Assembly: GCF_019459305.1 (NCBI RefSeq)
Contig: NZ_JAIBES010000045.1
Span: 1 to 64,000, forward strand
DNA from: Sphingopyxis sp.
GTDB lineage: Bacteria > Pseudomonadota > Alphaproteobacteria > Sphingomonadales > Sphingomonadaceae
Reading direction: 5' to 3'
DNA: 64,000 nucleotides
Positions 38,549 to 46,755 of this stretch are shown piece by piece. The notes below the pieces were generated by a model that had not been told where the DNA came from, did no database searches, and saw only the letters and a list, made by a program, of their open reading frames with translations. A program made the translations under genes and the position numbers. Within the stretch, counting starts at the first letter, position 1. The number at the start of each line of letters is the position of its first letter.

Positions 38549-40150
38549 ATGCCGACTCCAGACACATCCGCCGCGCCAAAGCTCGATATTGGGGAATCGA
38601 TCCTCATCATCGATTTCGGCAGCCAGGTAACCCAGCTCATCGCCCGCCGCGTCCGTGAAGCGGGTGTCTATAGCGAGATTGTCCCCTTCACGCAGGCCGC
38701 AGCCGCGCTCGAGCGCATGCAGCCCATGGGGATCATCCTTTCCGGTTCGCCCGCCTCGGTCCCCGCCGACGGCAGTCCGCGCGCGCCGCAATCGGTGTTC
38801 GACAGCGGACTGCCGGTCCTGGGCATCTGTTATGGGCAGCAGGTGATGAGCCAGCAGCTTGGCGGCCGCGTCGAACCCGGCGGCGCCGATGGCGAGCGCG
38901 ACGGCGAATTCGGCCGCGCCTTCCTGACCGTCACCGAACCCTGCGTGTTGTTCGACGGGTTGTGGGACGTGGGCGAGCGCCATCAGGTTTGGATGAGCCA
39001 CGGCGACAAGGTCACCGAATTTGCCCCCGGTTTCCGCATCGTCGCGGTCAGCGACGGCGCACCCTTTGCACTGATCGCCGACGACGAACGCCGCTATTAC
39101 GGCACGCAATTCCACCCTGAAGTAGTGCATACCCCCGACGGCGCCAAGCTGATCGCCAACTTTGTTCGCCATGTCTGCGGGTGCAGTGGCGACTGGACGA
39201 TGGCCGAATTTCGCGCAACCAAGATCGCCGAGATCCGCGCGCAGGTCGGCGACAAGCGCGTGCTGTGCGGGCTATCGGGCGGGGTCGACAGCGCGGTCGC
39301 CGCGGTGCTGATCCACGAGGCGATCGGCGAACAGCTGACCTGCGTCTTCGTCGATCACGGCCTGCTCCGCATGAACGAGCGCGAACAGGTCGAACGTCTG
39401 TTCCGCGACCATTACAACATTCCGCTGGTGGTCGTGGATGCGGAGGAACGCTTTATGGCGGGCCTCGCGGGGGTCACCGACCCCGAGGCGAAGCGCAAGT
39501 TCATCGGCGGCGAATTCATCAACGTGTTCGACGAGGAAGCCCAGAAGCTGGGCGGCGCCGACTTCCTCGCCCAAGGCACGCTCTATCCCGATGTCATCGA
39601 ATCGGTGTCGTTCACCGGTGGGCCGAGCGTCACGATCAAAAGCCACCACAATGTCGGCGGCCTGCCCGCGCGCATGAAAATGGCGCTGGTCGAACCCTTG
39701 CGCGAATTGTTCAAGGACGAGGTCCGCCTGCTCGGCAAGGAACTCGGCCTCCCCGACATCTTCGTCGGCCGCCACCCCTTCCCCGGCCCCGGCCTCGCGA
39801 TCCGTATCCCCGGCGAAGTGTCGAAAGACCGCTGCGATATCCTGCGCAAGGCCGACGCGGTGTATCTCGACGAGATCCGCAACGCGGGACTGTACGACGC
39901 GATCTGGCAGGCGTTCGCGGTGCTGCTCCCCGTCAAGACCGTCGGCGTGATGGGCGATGGCCGCACCTATGATTTCGTCTGTGCGCTGCGCGCCGTCACC
40001 TCGACCGACGGCATGACCGCCGACATTTATCCCTTCGACGCCGCTTTCCTCAGCCGCTGCGCGACGCGCATCATCAACGAGGTGCAGGGCATCAACCGTG
40101 TGGTGTATGACTATACCTCGAAACCGCCTGGGACGATCGAGTGGGAATGA
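38549..40150 (+). CDS. guaA: GMP synthase (glutamine-hydrolysing)
   Basis: GuaA aminates XMP to GMP. The 533-residue protein has a class I glutamine amidotransferase domain (nucleophile cysteine in GICYGQQV, His/Glu in FHPEV), the ATP pyrophosphatase P-loop [10 protein letters not shown], and the dimerisation domain ending in PPGTIEWE. The frame is open to 38432; the ATG at 38549 is chosen, though 38522 is possible. The last 12 bases match exactly a sequence at 62990-63001, which marks this gene as an island insertion site. Confidence 0.96.
   Translation: MPTPDTSAAPKLDIGESILIIDFGSQVTQLIARRVREAGVYSEIVPFTQAAAALERMQPMGIILSGSPASVPADGSPRAPQSVFDSGLPVLGICYGQQVMSQQLGGRVEPGGADGERDGEFGRAFLTVTEPCVLFDGLWDVGERHQVWMSHGDKVTEFAPGFRIVAVSDGAPFALIADDERRYYGTQFHPEVVHTPDGAKLIANFVRHVCGCSGDWTMAEFRATKIAEIRAQVGDKRVLCGLSGGVDSAVAAVLIHEAIGEQLTCVFVDHGLLRMNEREQVERLFRDHYNIPLVVVDAEERFMAGLAGVTDPEAKRKFIGGEFINVFDEEAQKLGGADFLAQGTLYPDVIESVSFTGGPSVTIKSHHNVGGLPARMKMALVEPLRELFKDEVRLLGKELGLPDIFVGRHPFPGPGLAIRIPGEVSKDRCDILRKADAVYLDEIRNAGLYDAIWQAFAVLLPVKTVGVMGDGRTYDFVCALRAVTSTDGMTADIYPFDAAFLSRCATRIINEVQGINRVVYDYTSKPPGTIEWE
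40139..40150 (+). repeat. Left att-like direct repeat (guaA 3' end)
   Basis: GAGTGGGAATGA is the last three codons and the stop of guaA (E-W-E-stop). The same 12 bases recur at 62990-63001. The 3' end of guaA is an established target for integrating elements, which rebuild the gene end on insertion. Confidence 0.75.
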
Positions 40151-40547
40151 AAAAGACGTGGGCATTTAATGAATTATCTTTGATTTACAGATATTTATTT
40201 ACCCTAGCGTGTACCATATATTCTCCGTTGTCAACGAACCGTATTTCGCTGAATTCAGACGCCTTCGCAGCAAATGGTTGGTGCATAGCGATACAATTTG
40301 GCGGTATTTCTGACGGTATTTTTGGGGCCGATTTTTCATCAAAATGTCGGATCGGGCAGAGCGGTCTCCCCCCGTTTGTCGGTCTCCCCCCGGTTTTATT
40401 GACCCCAAGCGTCTGATAAAATGATTTCTTTCGGCAATCGCTGCCGGGAAGTTCCGGTTTCGTGGCATGTTGAATATTGACGGCCATTAGTCGACTTCAG
40501 TCAAGCCGCCTTCCGACCCGGATAGGCAGTAGCTGTCGTTCTATTCA
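40151..40547. other. AT-rich gene-free junction of the island
   Basis: This 397-base stretch is clearly richer in A and T than the genes around it. It holds several short frames on both strands without coding character, and two sets of direct repeats (CGGTATTT at 40302 and 40314; CGGTCTCCCCCCG at 40362 and 40380). It is where an integrase and its arm sites would be expected, but I find no convincing integrase fragment. Confidence 0.6.
40362..40392. repeat. Direct repeat CGGTCTCCCCCCG x2
   Basis: Two exact 13-bp copies at 40362-40374 and 40380-40392, spaced 18 bases start to start. They lie about 220 bases inside the left att-like repeat, a plausible position for recombinase or excisionase binding sites. 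That role is inference. Confidence 0.6.
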
Positions 40548-41099
40548 TTAGAACGATCTGGGCTCAGCCGATCTGGCTTGTCGCACCCAGCATCTGCCAT
40601 TTAGTAAAATGTTCGACACAAGCACCCGCTCAAGGTCGAACTCGGCGCGGTCATTGACATTTTTCGAGATCGGATAGGTCGTATAGTCGAGTTCCATTGC
40701 AAGAAAGGGTTCCATGATCTCGTGGTAGTGCCGCACGTTCCGCGCCAATATCCGCATCACATAATCGACCGCTCCGGACACTGCGTCACACGCGACAATG
40801 TTCATGCTCCTGCTCACAATAGCTTCAAACTGCCCGGACTTATGCGGCGTAATATCCTTGATGCTGACCATGACGACGAACTGGCTGAGATTGCCTAGCC
40901 GCTCCAGGTCCAGATCGGCGTGATAACCGCGGATGAACCCGGCGGCCTCCAGTCTCTCGATTCGCATGGCGCATGGGGTCGGCGACAATCCGACCGCATC
41001 TGCAAGATTGATCTTGCTGGTCCGCCCGTCCGCTCTCAGCGTGGCGAGAATTTCGAGGTCGATCCGGTCGAGCGATGGCGGGCCGCTGTTTCCCATCAT
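40548..41099 (-). CDS. Lrp/AsnC-family regulator 1
   Basis: A 183-residue Lrp/AsnC regulator: N-terminal winged helix-turn-helix (about 10-60, AVGLSPTPCAMRIERLEAAG) and a C-terminal ligand-binding RAM domain (about 70-150). A C-terminal tail of about 25 residues is longer than usual. Its ATG overlaps the deacylase stop (ATGA), so it is the last gene of the dgcN-dgcA-deacylase operon, the usual place for a substrate-sensing regulator. It is clearly paralogous to the Lrp at 45073. Confidence 0.92.
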   Translation of the reverse strand: MMGNSGPPSLDRIDLEILATLRADGRTSKINLADAVGLSPTPCAMRIERLEAAGFIRGYHADLDLERLGNLSQFVVMVSIKDITPHKSGQFEAIVSRSMNIVACDAVSGAVDYVMRILARNVRHYHEIMEPFLAMELDYTTYPISKNVNDRAEFDLERVLVSNILLNGRCWVRQARSAEPRSF

Positions 41100-42784
41100 C
41101 CTTCGCACCCATGGCGCAGCACCATTCCCGAGCGCGCGCCGGTGTGCCGCCCCTTTTCCAGTGTCAGCACGCCGTTCACGATCACCTCGTCGACGCCTGA
41201 CGCGGGCCGTGTCGGCACCGTCCAGTTCGCATGATCCTGAACCTCCTTTGCGTCGAAGACGATCACGTCGGCGCGCAGCCCCTCGCGTAAGACACCCCGA
41301 TCCGTAAGCCCCAAGCGCTGTGCGGGCCAGGACGTCATCTTGCGGACAGCATCCTCCAACGACAATATTTTGCGGCTGCGGACATATTCGGCGAGCACGC
41401 GCGCGAAGGTACCGTAGGACCGGGGATGCGGCAGCCCCATGCCATCGAGCTCACCCAATGCCTCGGTCGCCGCCGCGTCGCTGCCGATGCTGACCCAAGG
41501 CTGCCGGATAACGGCTTCAATATCGCGTTCATCCATAACGAAATAGAGGGCGAAGGCGCGGTTGGGGAACGCGTCGAGCATGATATCCCACGCCGCATCC
41601 GCCGGATGCTTGTGCAGCGCGGCGCCGATCTCGACGAAATTCTGGCCATGAAACCGCACGTTGTCGTCATGGTATGAATTAGCCAGGACGATGTTCTGCC
41701 AGCCGCCCGCGGCCTCGACCATGCTCGACCATCCCGGTACCGATCCGGCAGCGGCGTCGAGCTTTAGCTGCACCCGCAGCGCGGGGTCGCGAAGCTTCGC
41801 GACGCCGGCATCGAACCCTTGGGCAAAGACGTGCCCCGGCACGGTGCCCTCTAACCCCGTGCCCGCGGCGGTGTAGGGGTAGAGATCGGCCGCAATATCA
41901 ATCCCACGTTCGCGCGCTGCCGCGATGCGCGCGATCGCCTCAGGCATCAACTTGCCCCAGCCGGGGGCATAGGCGGCCTTGAGGTGAAAAATCTCGACCT
42001 TTACGCCGCTTTCCTCGCCGATGCGGATGGCCTCGTCGATGCCGTCCAACAGACGCGCGCTTTCGTCGCGCATATGCGTTGCATAAAAGCCGCCGCAACG
42101 CGCCGCGACCTTCGCCAGCGCAATCAGGTCTTCGGTTGATTGAAAGGAATCGGGCGGGTACATCAACGCGGTGCTGACCCCGAACACCCCCGCCTTCATT
42201 GCCGTATCGACCAGCAGGCGCATCTGCTCGAGTTGGGCGGGCGTTGGCGCGCCCGCAGCGTCGCCGATCACCTGAACGCGCGCCTGCGTCGCGCTGTAAT
42301 AAGTGCCAAAATTGACTGCGATGCCGCGCGCCGCGAGGTCGTCGAAATATTGCGGTATCTCGCGCGCCGAAACGGGCGTCCCGCCTTCGCCGCCGATGAT
42401 TGTCGTCACGCCCATGCGCAGCTTATTTTCGGCCGCGCCCTGTTTCAAAAGCACGCTGCCTGACTGATCCATCATGTCGATGAAGCCAGGGGATACATAT
42501 TTTCCGGTTGCGTCGATGTCCTTTGCGCCCGTCGCAGCAATAGGTCCGATCTTGGCGATCCGGCCATCCTTGATTCCGATATCTGCGTAAACCCACGGGT
42601 TGCCGGCACCATCGAGAACGCGGCCACCCTTAATGACTATGTCGAAATCGGGCGCCGGCGCGGCGGCGAACAGCAGGGGGGCGCTGAGCGCGCCGAATAG
42701 CGCCTTTGCCCTGCGCGTGCATCGGGCAGTCGAAGGAAGCGCCCTGGACGTCAAGCGGGCCAACCCCAAAGGTCGGGCGGACAT
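41096..42784 (-). CDS. N-acyl-D-amino-acid deacylase-like amidohydrolase
   Basis: A 562-residue amidohydrolase-superfamily protein with a signal-like N-terminus (about 26-44). Blocks typical of D-aminoacylases are present: KGGRVLDGAGNPW, THMRDES (H237), EIFHLKA (H267) and SIGSDA (D436). The usual N-terminal HxH metal motif is missing: after PGFID the sequence is MMDQS, with M105 and Q107 at the His positions. E133 takes the place of the bridging cysteine. A one-metal site is likely. The start overlaps the upstream dgcA gene by 34 bases. Substrate: inferred N-acyl-D-amino acids. Confidence 0.85.
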   Translation of the reverse strand: MSARPLGLARLTSRALPSTARCTRRAKALFGALSAPLLFAAAPAPDFDIVIKGGRVLDGAGNPWVYADIGIKDGRIAKIGPIAATGAKDIDATGKYVSPGFIDMMDQSGSVLLKQGAAENKLRMGVTTIIGGEGGTPVSAREIPQYFDDLAARGIAVNFGTYYSATQARVQVIGDAAGAPTPAQLEQMRLLVDTAMKAGVFGVSTALMYPPDSFQSTEDLIALAKVAARCGGFYATHMRDESARLLDGIDEAIRIGEESGVKVEIFHLKAAYAPGWGKLMPEAIARIAAARERGIDIAADLYPYTAAGTGLEGTVPGHVFAQGFDAGVAKLRDPALRVQLKLDAAAGSVPGWSSMVEAAGGWQNIVLANSYHDDNVRFHGQNFVEIGAALHKHPADAAWDIMLDAFPNRAFALYFVMDERDIEAVIRQPWVSIGSDAAATEALGELDGMGLPHPRSYGTFARVLAEYVRSRKILSLEDAVRKMTSWPAQRLGLTDRGVLREGLRADVIVFDAKEVQDHANWTVPTRPASGVDEVIVNGVLTLEKGRHTGARSGMVLRHGCEG

Positions 42785-43749
42785 GTCGCCTGGCCGCGCG
42801 AATAAACGACTGACGGTGTGCGATCACGCGCTAGGAAAATCGGTCCGTCGAGATCGACGATATCGCAAAGCTGCCCGAGCACGAACGCCGGCGCCATGGC
42901 CAGGCTCGATCCGACCATATTGCCGACCATCACGCCAAGACCATGCAAACGCGCCGCCTTGGCCATCAAGAGCGCTTCGGTCAGACCTCCGCATTTGTCG
43001 AGCTTTATATTGACGACACCAAACCGTCCAACCAAACTGGGGATCTCGTCGAGGGTCAGCACGCTCTCGTCGGCCGCGATTGGCATCGAGCATTTGAGCC
43101 CGTCAAGATCGGCCTCGCGGCCCCGGCGCGAGGGTTGTTCGAGCAGCGACACCCTTTCCTCGACCAGCACCTTGATCAACGGAATGAGGTCTCTTCTGGC
43201 GAATCCCTGATTGCCGTCGACGCCCAGCCATGCGTCAGGCCGAGCCGCGCGGATCGCGCGAACCCGCTTAACGTCGAGCGGCAGTTCTCCAGTCAGTTTG
43301 ATCTTTATGTGCGGAACGTCGGCAAAGTCGGTCGCTCTGCGCGCCATGGCTGCCGGATCGTCGGCGCTCAGGGTAAAGGTGGTCGCGAGCGGTTTCGGCG
43401 GGGCGAGACCCGCAAGTTGCCAGACCGCCTGCCCCGTCCGCTTGGCCTCCAGATCCCACATCGCGGCATCGACCGCGTTGCGCGCGCCACCCGCTGGCAT
43501 CGCGCCGCGCAGCATCTCGCGGCTCACCCCACTCCCGATCAGCGCGCGCTGCGCTTCGATCTGTGCCATCATGCGGGCCGGATCTTCGCCCAGATAATAG
43601 ACGCCCGAAGCTTCGCCGCGGCCGATGTACTCGCCGTCAGTCAAGGTCACCACGACGACGTCCTGATGGTCGAAAACATAGCCCGAAATACGAAAGGGAG
43701 CCGCGAAGGGAAAAGTCTCGACGGCAATGTCGAGGGAAATGCCGGACAT
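42751..43749 (-). CDS. dgcA: DgcA-type enolase-superfamily racemase/dipeptide epimerase
   Basis: A 332-residue muconate-lactonizing-type enolase-superfamily enzyme. The catalytic set is complete: KxK at K149/K151 (HIKIKL), metal ligands D178, E204 and D227, and the opposite lysine K249 (NIKLDKCGG). This is the layout of L-Ala-D/L-Glu epimerases and of DgcA, reported to racemise N-acetyl-D-glutamate. The DUF1611 (DgcN) gene directly upstream supports the DgcA reading. A second ATG at 43752 gives one more residue. Confidence 0.88.
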   Translation of the reverse strand: MSGISLDIAVETFPFAAPFRISGYVFDHQDVVVVTLTDGEYIGRGEASGVYYLGEDPARMMAQIEAQRALIGSGVSREMLRGAMPAGGARNAVDAAMWDLEAKRTGQAVWQLAGLAPPKPLATTFTLSADDPAAMARRATDFADVPHIKIKLTGELPLDVKRVRAIRAARPDAWLGVDGNQGFARRDLIPLIKVLVEERVSLLEQPSRRGREADLDGLKCSMPIAADESVLTLDEIPSLVGRFGVVNIKLDKCGGLTEALLMAKAARLHGLGVMVGNMVGSSLAMAPAFVLGQLCDIVDLDGPIFLARDRTPSVVYSRGQATCPPDLWGWPA

Positions 43750-43851
43750 CAATATGGTCCTTCAAAATTGGTCAGGTTGAATGGGCCAGTTGCCTGCGAG
43801 CGGCGTGCGGGCAAACGCATCGGTACGGAGCCCCCCGTACGGAAAAAGTGG

Positions 43852-44868
43852 TCATCCACGGGGAGAACCCAATATCGACGCGACCGCACTCTCCATCGAC
43901 GTCCGCATCGGGTCGAAGGCGGGTACGCCAAGCGCTTCGCTGGCGCGGTCGAGCGCCTGCGCACATGCCGCGTCGTCCAGCCGCAACGTATTCAGGCTTA
44001 CTGCACCCAGCCGCGCCGAGGGATTGGTCACGCGCGCGGCGTCGAGACACGCACCGGCGACTTCGCCGATCGAACGCGTAGGAAAATCGGGGAAGGAGTG
44101 GAAATGGTCGCGGCCGGGCTCGTGGCACAGGACCAGGACATCTGGTTGCGAGCCGTGGATCAGGCCGAGAGTGACCCCGGCAAAGGCGGGATGATAGATC
44201 GCCCCCTGCCCCTCGATCACGTCCCAATGATTTTCCGGCGCATCGGGCGAAAGCATTTCAGCAGCGCCCGCGATGAAGTCGGAAACGACTGCATCCATCG
44301 GAATGCCCGAACCCGCGATGATAATGCCCGTTTGCCCCGTTGGCCGGAAATCGACGTCAGCACCGGCGCTTCGCAGCGCCGCCGTCAGCGCGAGCGCCGT
44401 GTATTTTTTGCCGAGCGCGCAATCGGTACCAACGGTGAGCAAGCGCCTGCCCGTCCGCTTTCGGCCCGTGGCGACGGGAATATCCCGCAGCGGCACGCGA
44501 ACATCGACAAGGCGCGCGCCCGATGTTCGCGCGGTTTCGGCAAGGTGCGGAACCTCGGCGAGCAATGTGTGCATGCCGCTCACAATGTCGAGCCCTGCCT
44601 GCGCGGCGGCAAGCAACGCCGAATGCCAAGTTGCAGGAATCTGGCCGCCGATCGGTGCGACGCCGATCACGAGCGACCCAGCCCCCTGCATCGCAGCCGC
44701 TTCGGGCGCAAGATCGGGCAGACCCAGATCAACTGCATTCTCGCTGAGGCGAAACTGACCGATACAGGCGTCGCGCGACCAGTCGCGAATACCGAAGGCG
44801 GTTTTGGCTTGGAGATTTTTGGTAATGTCCCCGACGAACAGGAGATAGGGTTTGCGCAGCTCGATCAT
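43852..44868 (-). CDS. dgcN: DgcN-type DUF1611 protein, probable D-Glu N-acetyltransferase
   Basis: A 338-residue DUF1611 protein. The P-loop-like motif GTDCALGKK (147-155) and the pieces RPTGQTGIII and DVIEGQGAIYHP mark the family. DgcN has been described as D-glutamate N-acetyltransferase acting before DgcA in D-glutamate use; no other function is firmly shown for the family. The frame is open to 44925, but the ATG at 44868 follows a GAGGG ribosome site. It heads the dgcN-dgcA-deacylase-lrp operon, with a 204-base promoter region upstream. Confidence 0.85.
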   Translation of the reverse strand: MIELRKPYLLFVGDITKNLQAKTAFGIRDWSRDACIGQFRLSENAVDLGLPDLAPEAAAMQGAGSLVIGVAPIGGQIPATWHSALLAAAQAGLDIVSGMHTLLAEVPHLAETARTSGARLVDVRVPLRDIPVATGRKRTGRRLLTVGTDCALGKKYTALALTAALRSAGADVDFRPTGQTGIIIAGSGIPMDAVVSDFIAGAAEMLSPDAPENHWDVIEGQGAIYHPAFAGVTLGLIHGSQPDVLVLCHEPGRDHFHSFPDFPTRSIGEVAGACLDAARVTNPSARLGAVSLNTLRLDDAACAQALDRASEALGVPAFDPMRTSMESAVASILGSPRG

Positions 44869-45072
44869 ATCGCCCTCAACAAGAAAGTTTGGAATTGAGC
44901 GTCCACGAAGCCCGGCTTGGCACACGCTCTTGCCGCACCGCAGCTAGAATAAACCGCACAGGAATTGCGGCTGAATTGGACGGTCACAACAGCAGCTTCC
45001 TCTTGTCGCCCGCCTTTCGTGCGATACTGAAAGGTCCACCGAGGCAGGCTGGCGGTGGAGCGCGACGACGCG

Positions 45073-45582
45073 TCATATTTTTTTGGCGACGAGCGCTGTT
45101 ATCGAAACATCGTAGAGCGCCCGTACCGTCCGCGAGACCGGAAATACGATGGTGTCGAGCCCGATCGAGAGCAGCGGCTCCATAACTTCGCGGCAATGAT
45201 CGGCATCGGTCGCATAGACGCGCATCACAAAATCGACCGAGCCGAATACGGCGTCGCACTCGATTATCTGGGCAATCCCCGCGACAAGCTCCTCGAACTG
45301 CCGTGCGCGTTCGGGCGTCCATTGCTGGATGCTCACGACGACGGTGAATTGGGAGAGATTGCCGATCCGCTCGAGGTCGATATCCGCGTGATAGCCTTTG
45401 ATGAACCCAGCCGCCTCCAGCTTCGCGATGCGCGTGGAGCAGGGCGTCACCGACAGGCCGACGACGTCCGATAACTCAGCCTTTGTCATCCGCCCGTTGC
45501 GTTCGAGCGCTGCCATGATCTTGAGGTCGAGCCTGTCGACCGCGCGCGTCCGTGACATGATCGTGTCAGGTGAACCGGTCAT
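45073..45582 (-). CDS. Lrp/AsnC-family regulator 2
   Basis: A 169-residue Lrp/AsnC protein, paralogous to the one at 40548: both share GLSxTPC, KLEAAGFIKGYHAD and DLERIGNLSQF. The N-terminal HTH and C-terminal RAM domain are intact. A second ATG at 45558 (MSRTRAV) is possible. It follows the M19 dipeptidase gene by 17 bases and closes the TonB receptor-S9-M19 gene string. Its own DNA target may be the dgcN promoter region immediately downstream, which is inference. Confidence 0.92.
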   Translation of the reverse strand: MTGSPDTIMSRTRAVDRLDLKIMAALERNGRMTKAELSDVVGLSVTPCSTRIAKLEAAGFIKGYHADIDLERIGNLSQFTVVVSIQQWTPERARQFEELVAGIAQIIECDAVFGSVDFVMRVYATDADHCREVMEPLLSIGLDTIVFPVSRTVRALYDVSITALVAKKI

Positions 45583-45599
45583 GCGCGGGCCGCACGGCG

Positions 45600-46733
45600 C
45601 TAGCCGCCAAAGCTTGCCGCATAAACGCGCATCCAATTCTCGCCCATCACCTTGTCGATCTCGTCCTTGCGCCAGCCACGGCGTACCATCTCGGCGCGAA
45701 CGGCAGGAAGCTTCGAAATATCTTCAAAGCCGTTCGCATATTGGATCGGATCCTGAACATAGGTCATTTCGGCCGGAAAGGCGAAGGACTCGTCGGGGTA
45801 GATCGATGAGGTCGAACCGACCGTAAAGTCGCCGCCGATGCCGATATGATCGACGCCGACAAGCCTTTTCAGATAGTCGAGTTCGTCGACATAGCGCTGG
45901 ACATTGGCGCGCTTCAGCGGTTGCTGGCGCTTCCCGACATCCTTGCCGCTCCAGCTCATGAACGGGTCGATCGCGCTGACGCCGAACAGGCCGCCAGTCT
46001 TGGCGATCCCCTCGATGACCCGGTCGGAGGTGTTGCGCGGATTGGGGTTGAGCGCCGCGACGTTTGAATGGGTACAGACAATCGGGCGCTCAGCCATCGC
46101 GATCACGTCGAGGCTCGATTGTTCGCCCATATGCCCGCCAACATCGACCAAAATGCCAAGGTTCTGCATCTCGCCAACGACCGCGCGGCCAGCCTTCGTC
46201 AAACCAACCTTCGGGTCAAGGCAGCCGCCGGCAAAGGCATTGGTGAGGTTATAGACAAGGCCGACCACCCGCAGTCCGGTTTCGTAGAACAGCCGCATCG
46301 TGGTCCTGGGCGGTTTCGACCACCAATCGCTTTCGCCCTTCATCGCGAACAGGTCGGCTTCCTGCCAGCCGATGGTGAGCGAAATCTTGCCTTCCTGCTT
46401 CAGGCGCCGAATATCGGCGGCGCTTTTCGCAATGCCCACATCGTTCGAATGATCATCGACGAACTCGAGCAGCGCCGACATCTGAAGCAGTGTCGGCAAC
46501 ATGCTGACGCTCCAGCTGTCGACCCCGCCCTTGCGCAGCAGCGCCAGATATTCGGCGGTCGGTGCCGACGGGCTGCACCCGTCCACAACGACCGGCGTGG
46601 TGACGGGAGGTGTCGTAGCGGGCGGCGCGCCCGTTGCGGCAGACGATGTCGCCCCCGGGCCCGCTGCAGCCGCAAATACGCTGCCGCCAGCAAGTTTCAT
46701 CAGGCCGCGACGGTTCATGTCAGTCGTCATCAA
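45600..46733 (-). CDS. M19 membrane dipeptidase homologue, HxD motif lost
   Basis: A 377-residue protein of the renal dipeptidase (M19) family with a twin-arginine-like signal (NRRGLMKLAGG) and a Thr/Pro-rich linker. Conserved parts include VCTHSNVAAL and DHIGIGGDF. The first metal motif, normally HxD, reads DGCSP, so C53 and P55 stand where His and Asp should be; W-Q-E-A replaces the usual bridging Glu context. It could be a one-metal peptidase or a binding protein. It follows the S9 peptidase gene by 22 bases. Confidence 0.85.
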   Translation of the reverse strand: MMTTDMNRRGLMKLAGGSVFAAAAGPGATSSAATGAPPATTPPVTTPVVVDGCSPSAPTAEYLALLRKGGVDSWSVSMLPTLLQMSALLEFVDDHSNDVGIAKSAADIRRLKQEGKISLTIGWQEADLFAMKGESDWWSKPPRTTMRLFYETGLRVVGLVYNLTNAFAGGCLDPKVGLTKAGRAVVGEMQNLGILVDVGGHMGEQSSLDVIAMAERPIVCTHSNVAALNPNPRNTSDRVIEGIAKTGGLFGVSAIDPFMSWSGKDVGKRQQPLKRANVQRYVDELDYLKRLVGVDHIGIGGDFTVGSTSSIYPDESFAFPAEMTYVQDPIQYANGFEDISKLPAVRAEMVRRGWRKDEIDKVMGENWMRVYAASFGG

Positions 46734-46755
46734 TCAATCTCCACCAAGCCCAAGA

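Noticed and set aside
40185-40487. Possible integrase remnant on the minus strand after guaA
   Set aside because: The 100-residue frame has no catalytic R-H-R-Y residues in a recombinase-like context and no coding character. Only a translated search could revive it.
40560-40580. Rho-independent terminator after the Lrp gene
   Set aside because: No convincing GC stem followed by a T-run was found near the stop on the minus strand.
42943-44898. 651-residue open frame on the plus strand over dgcA and dgcN
   Set aside because: Antisense to two enzymes with intact motifs; no recognisable fold and strong Arg bias.
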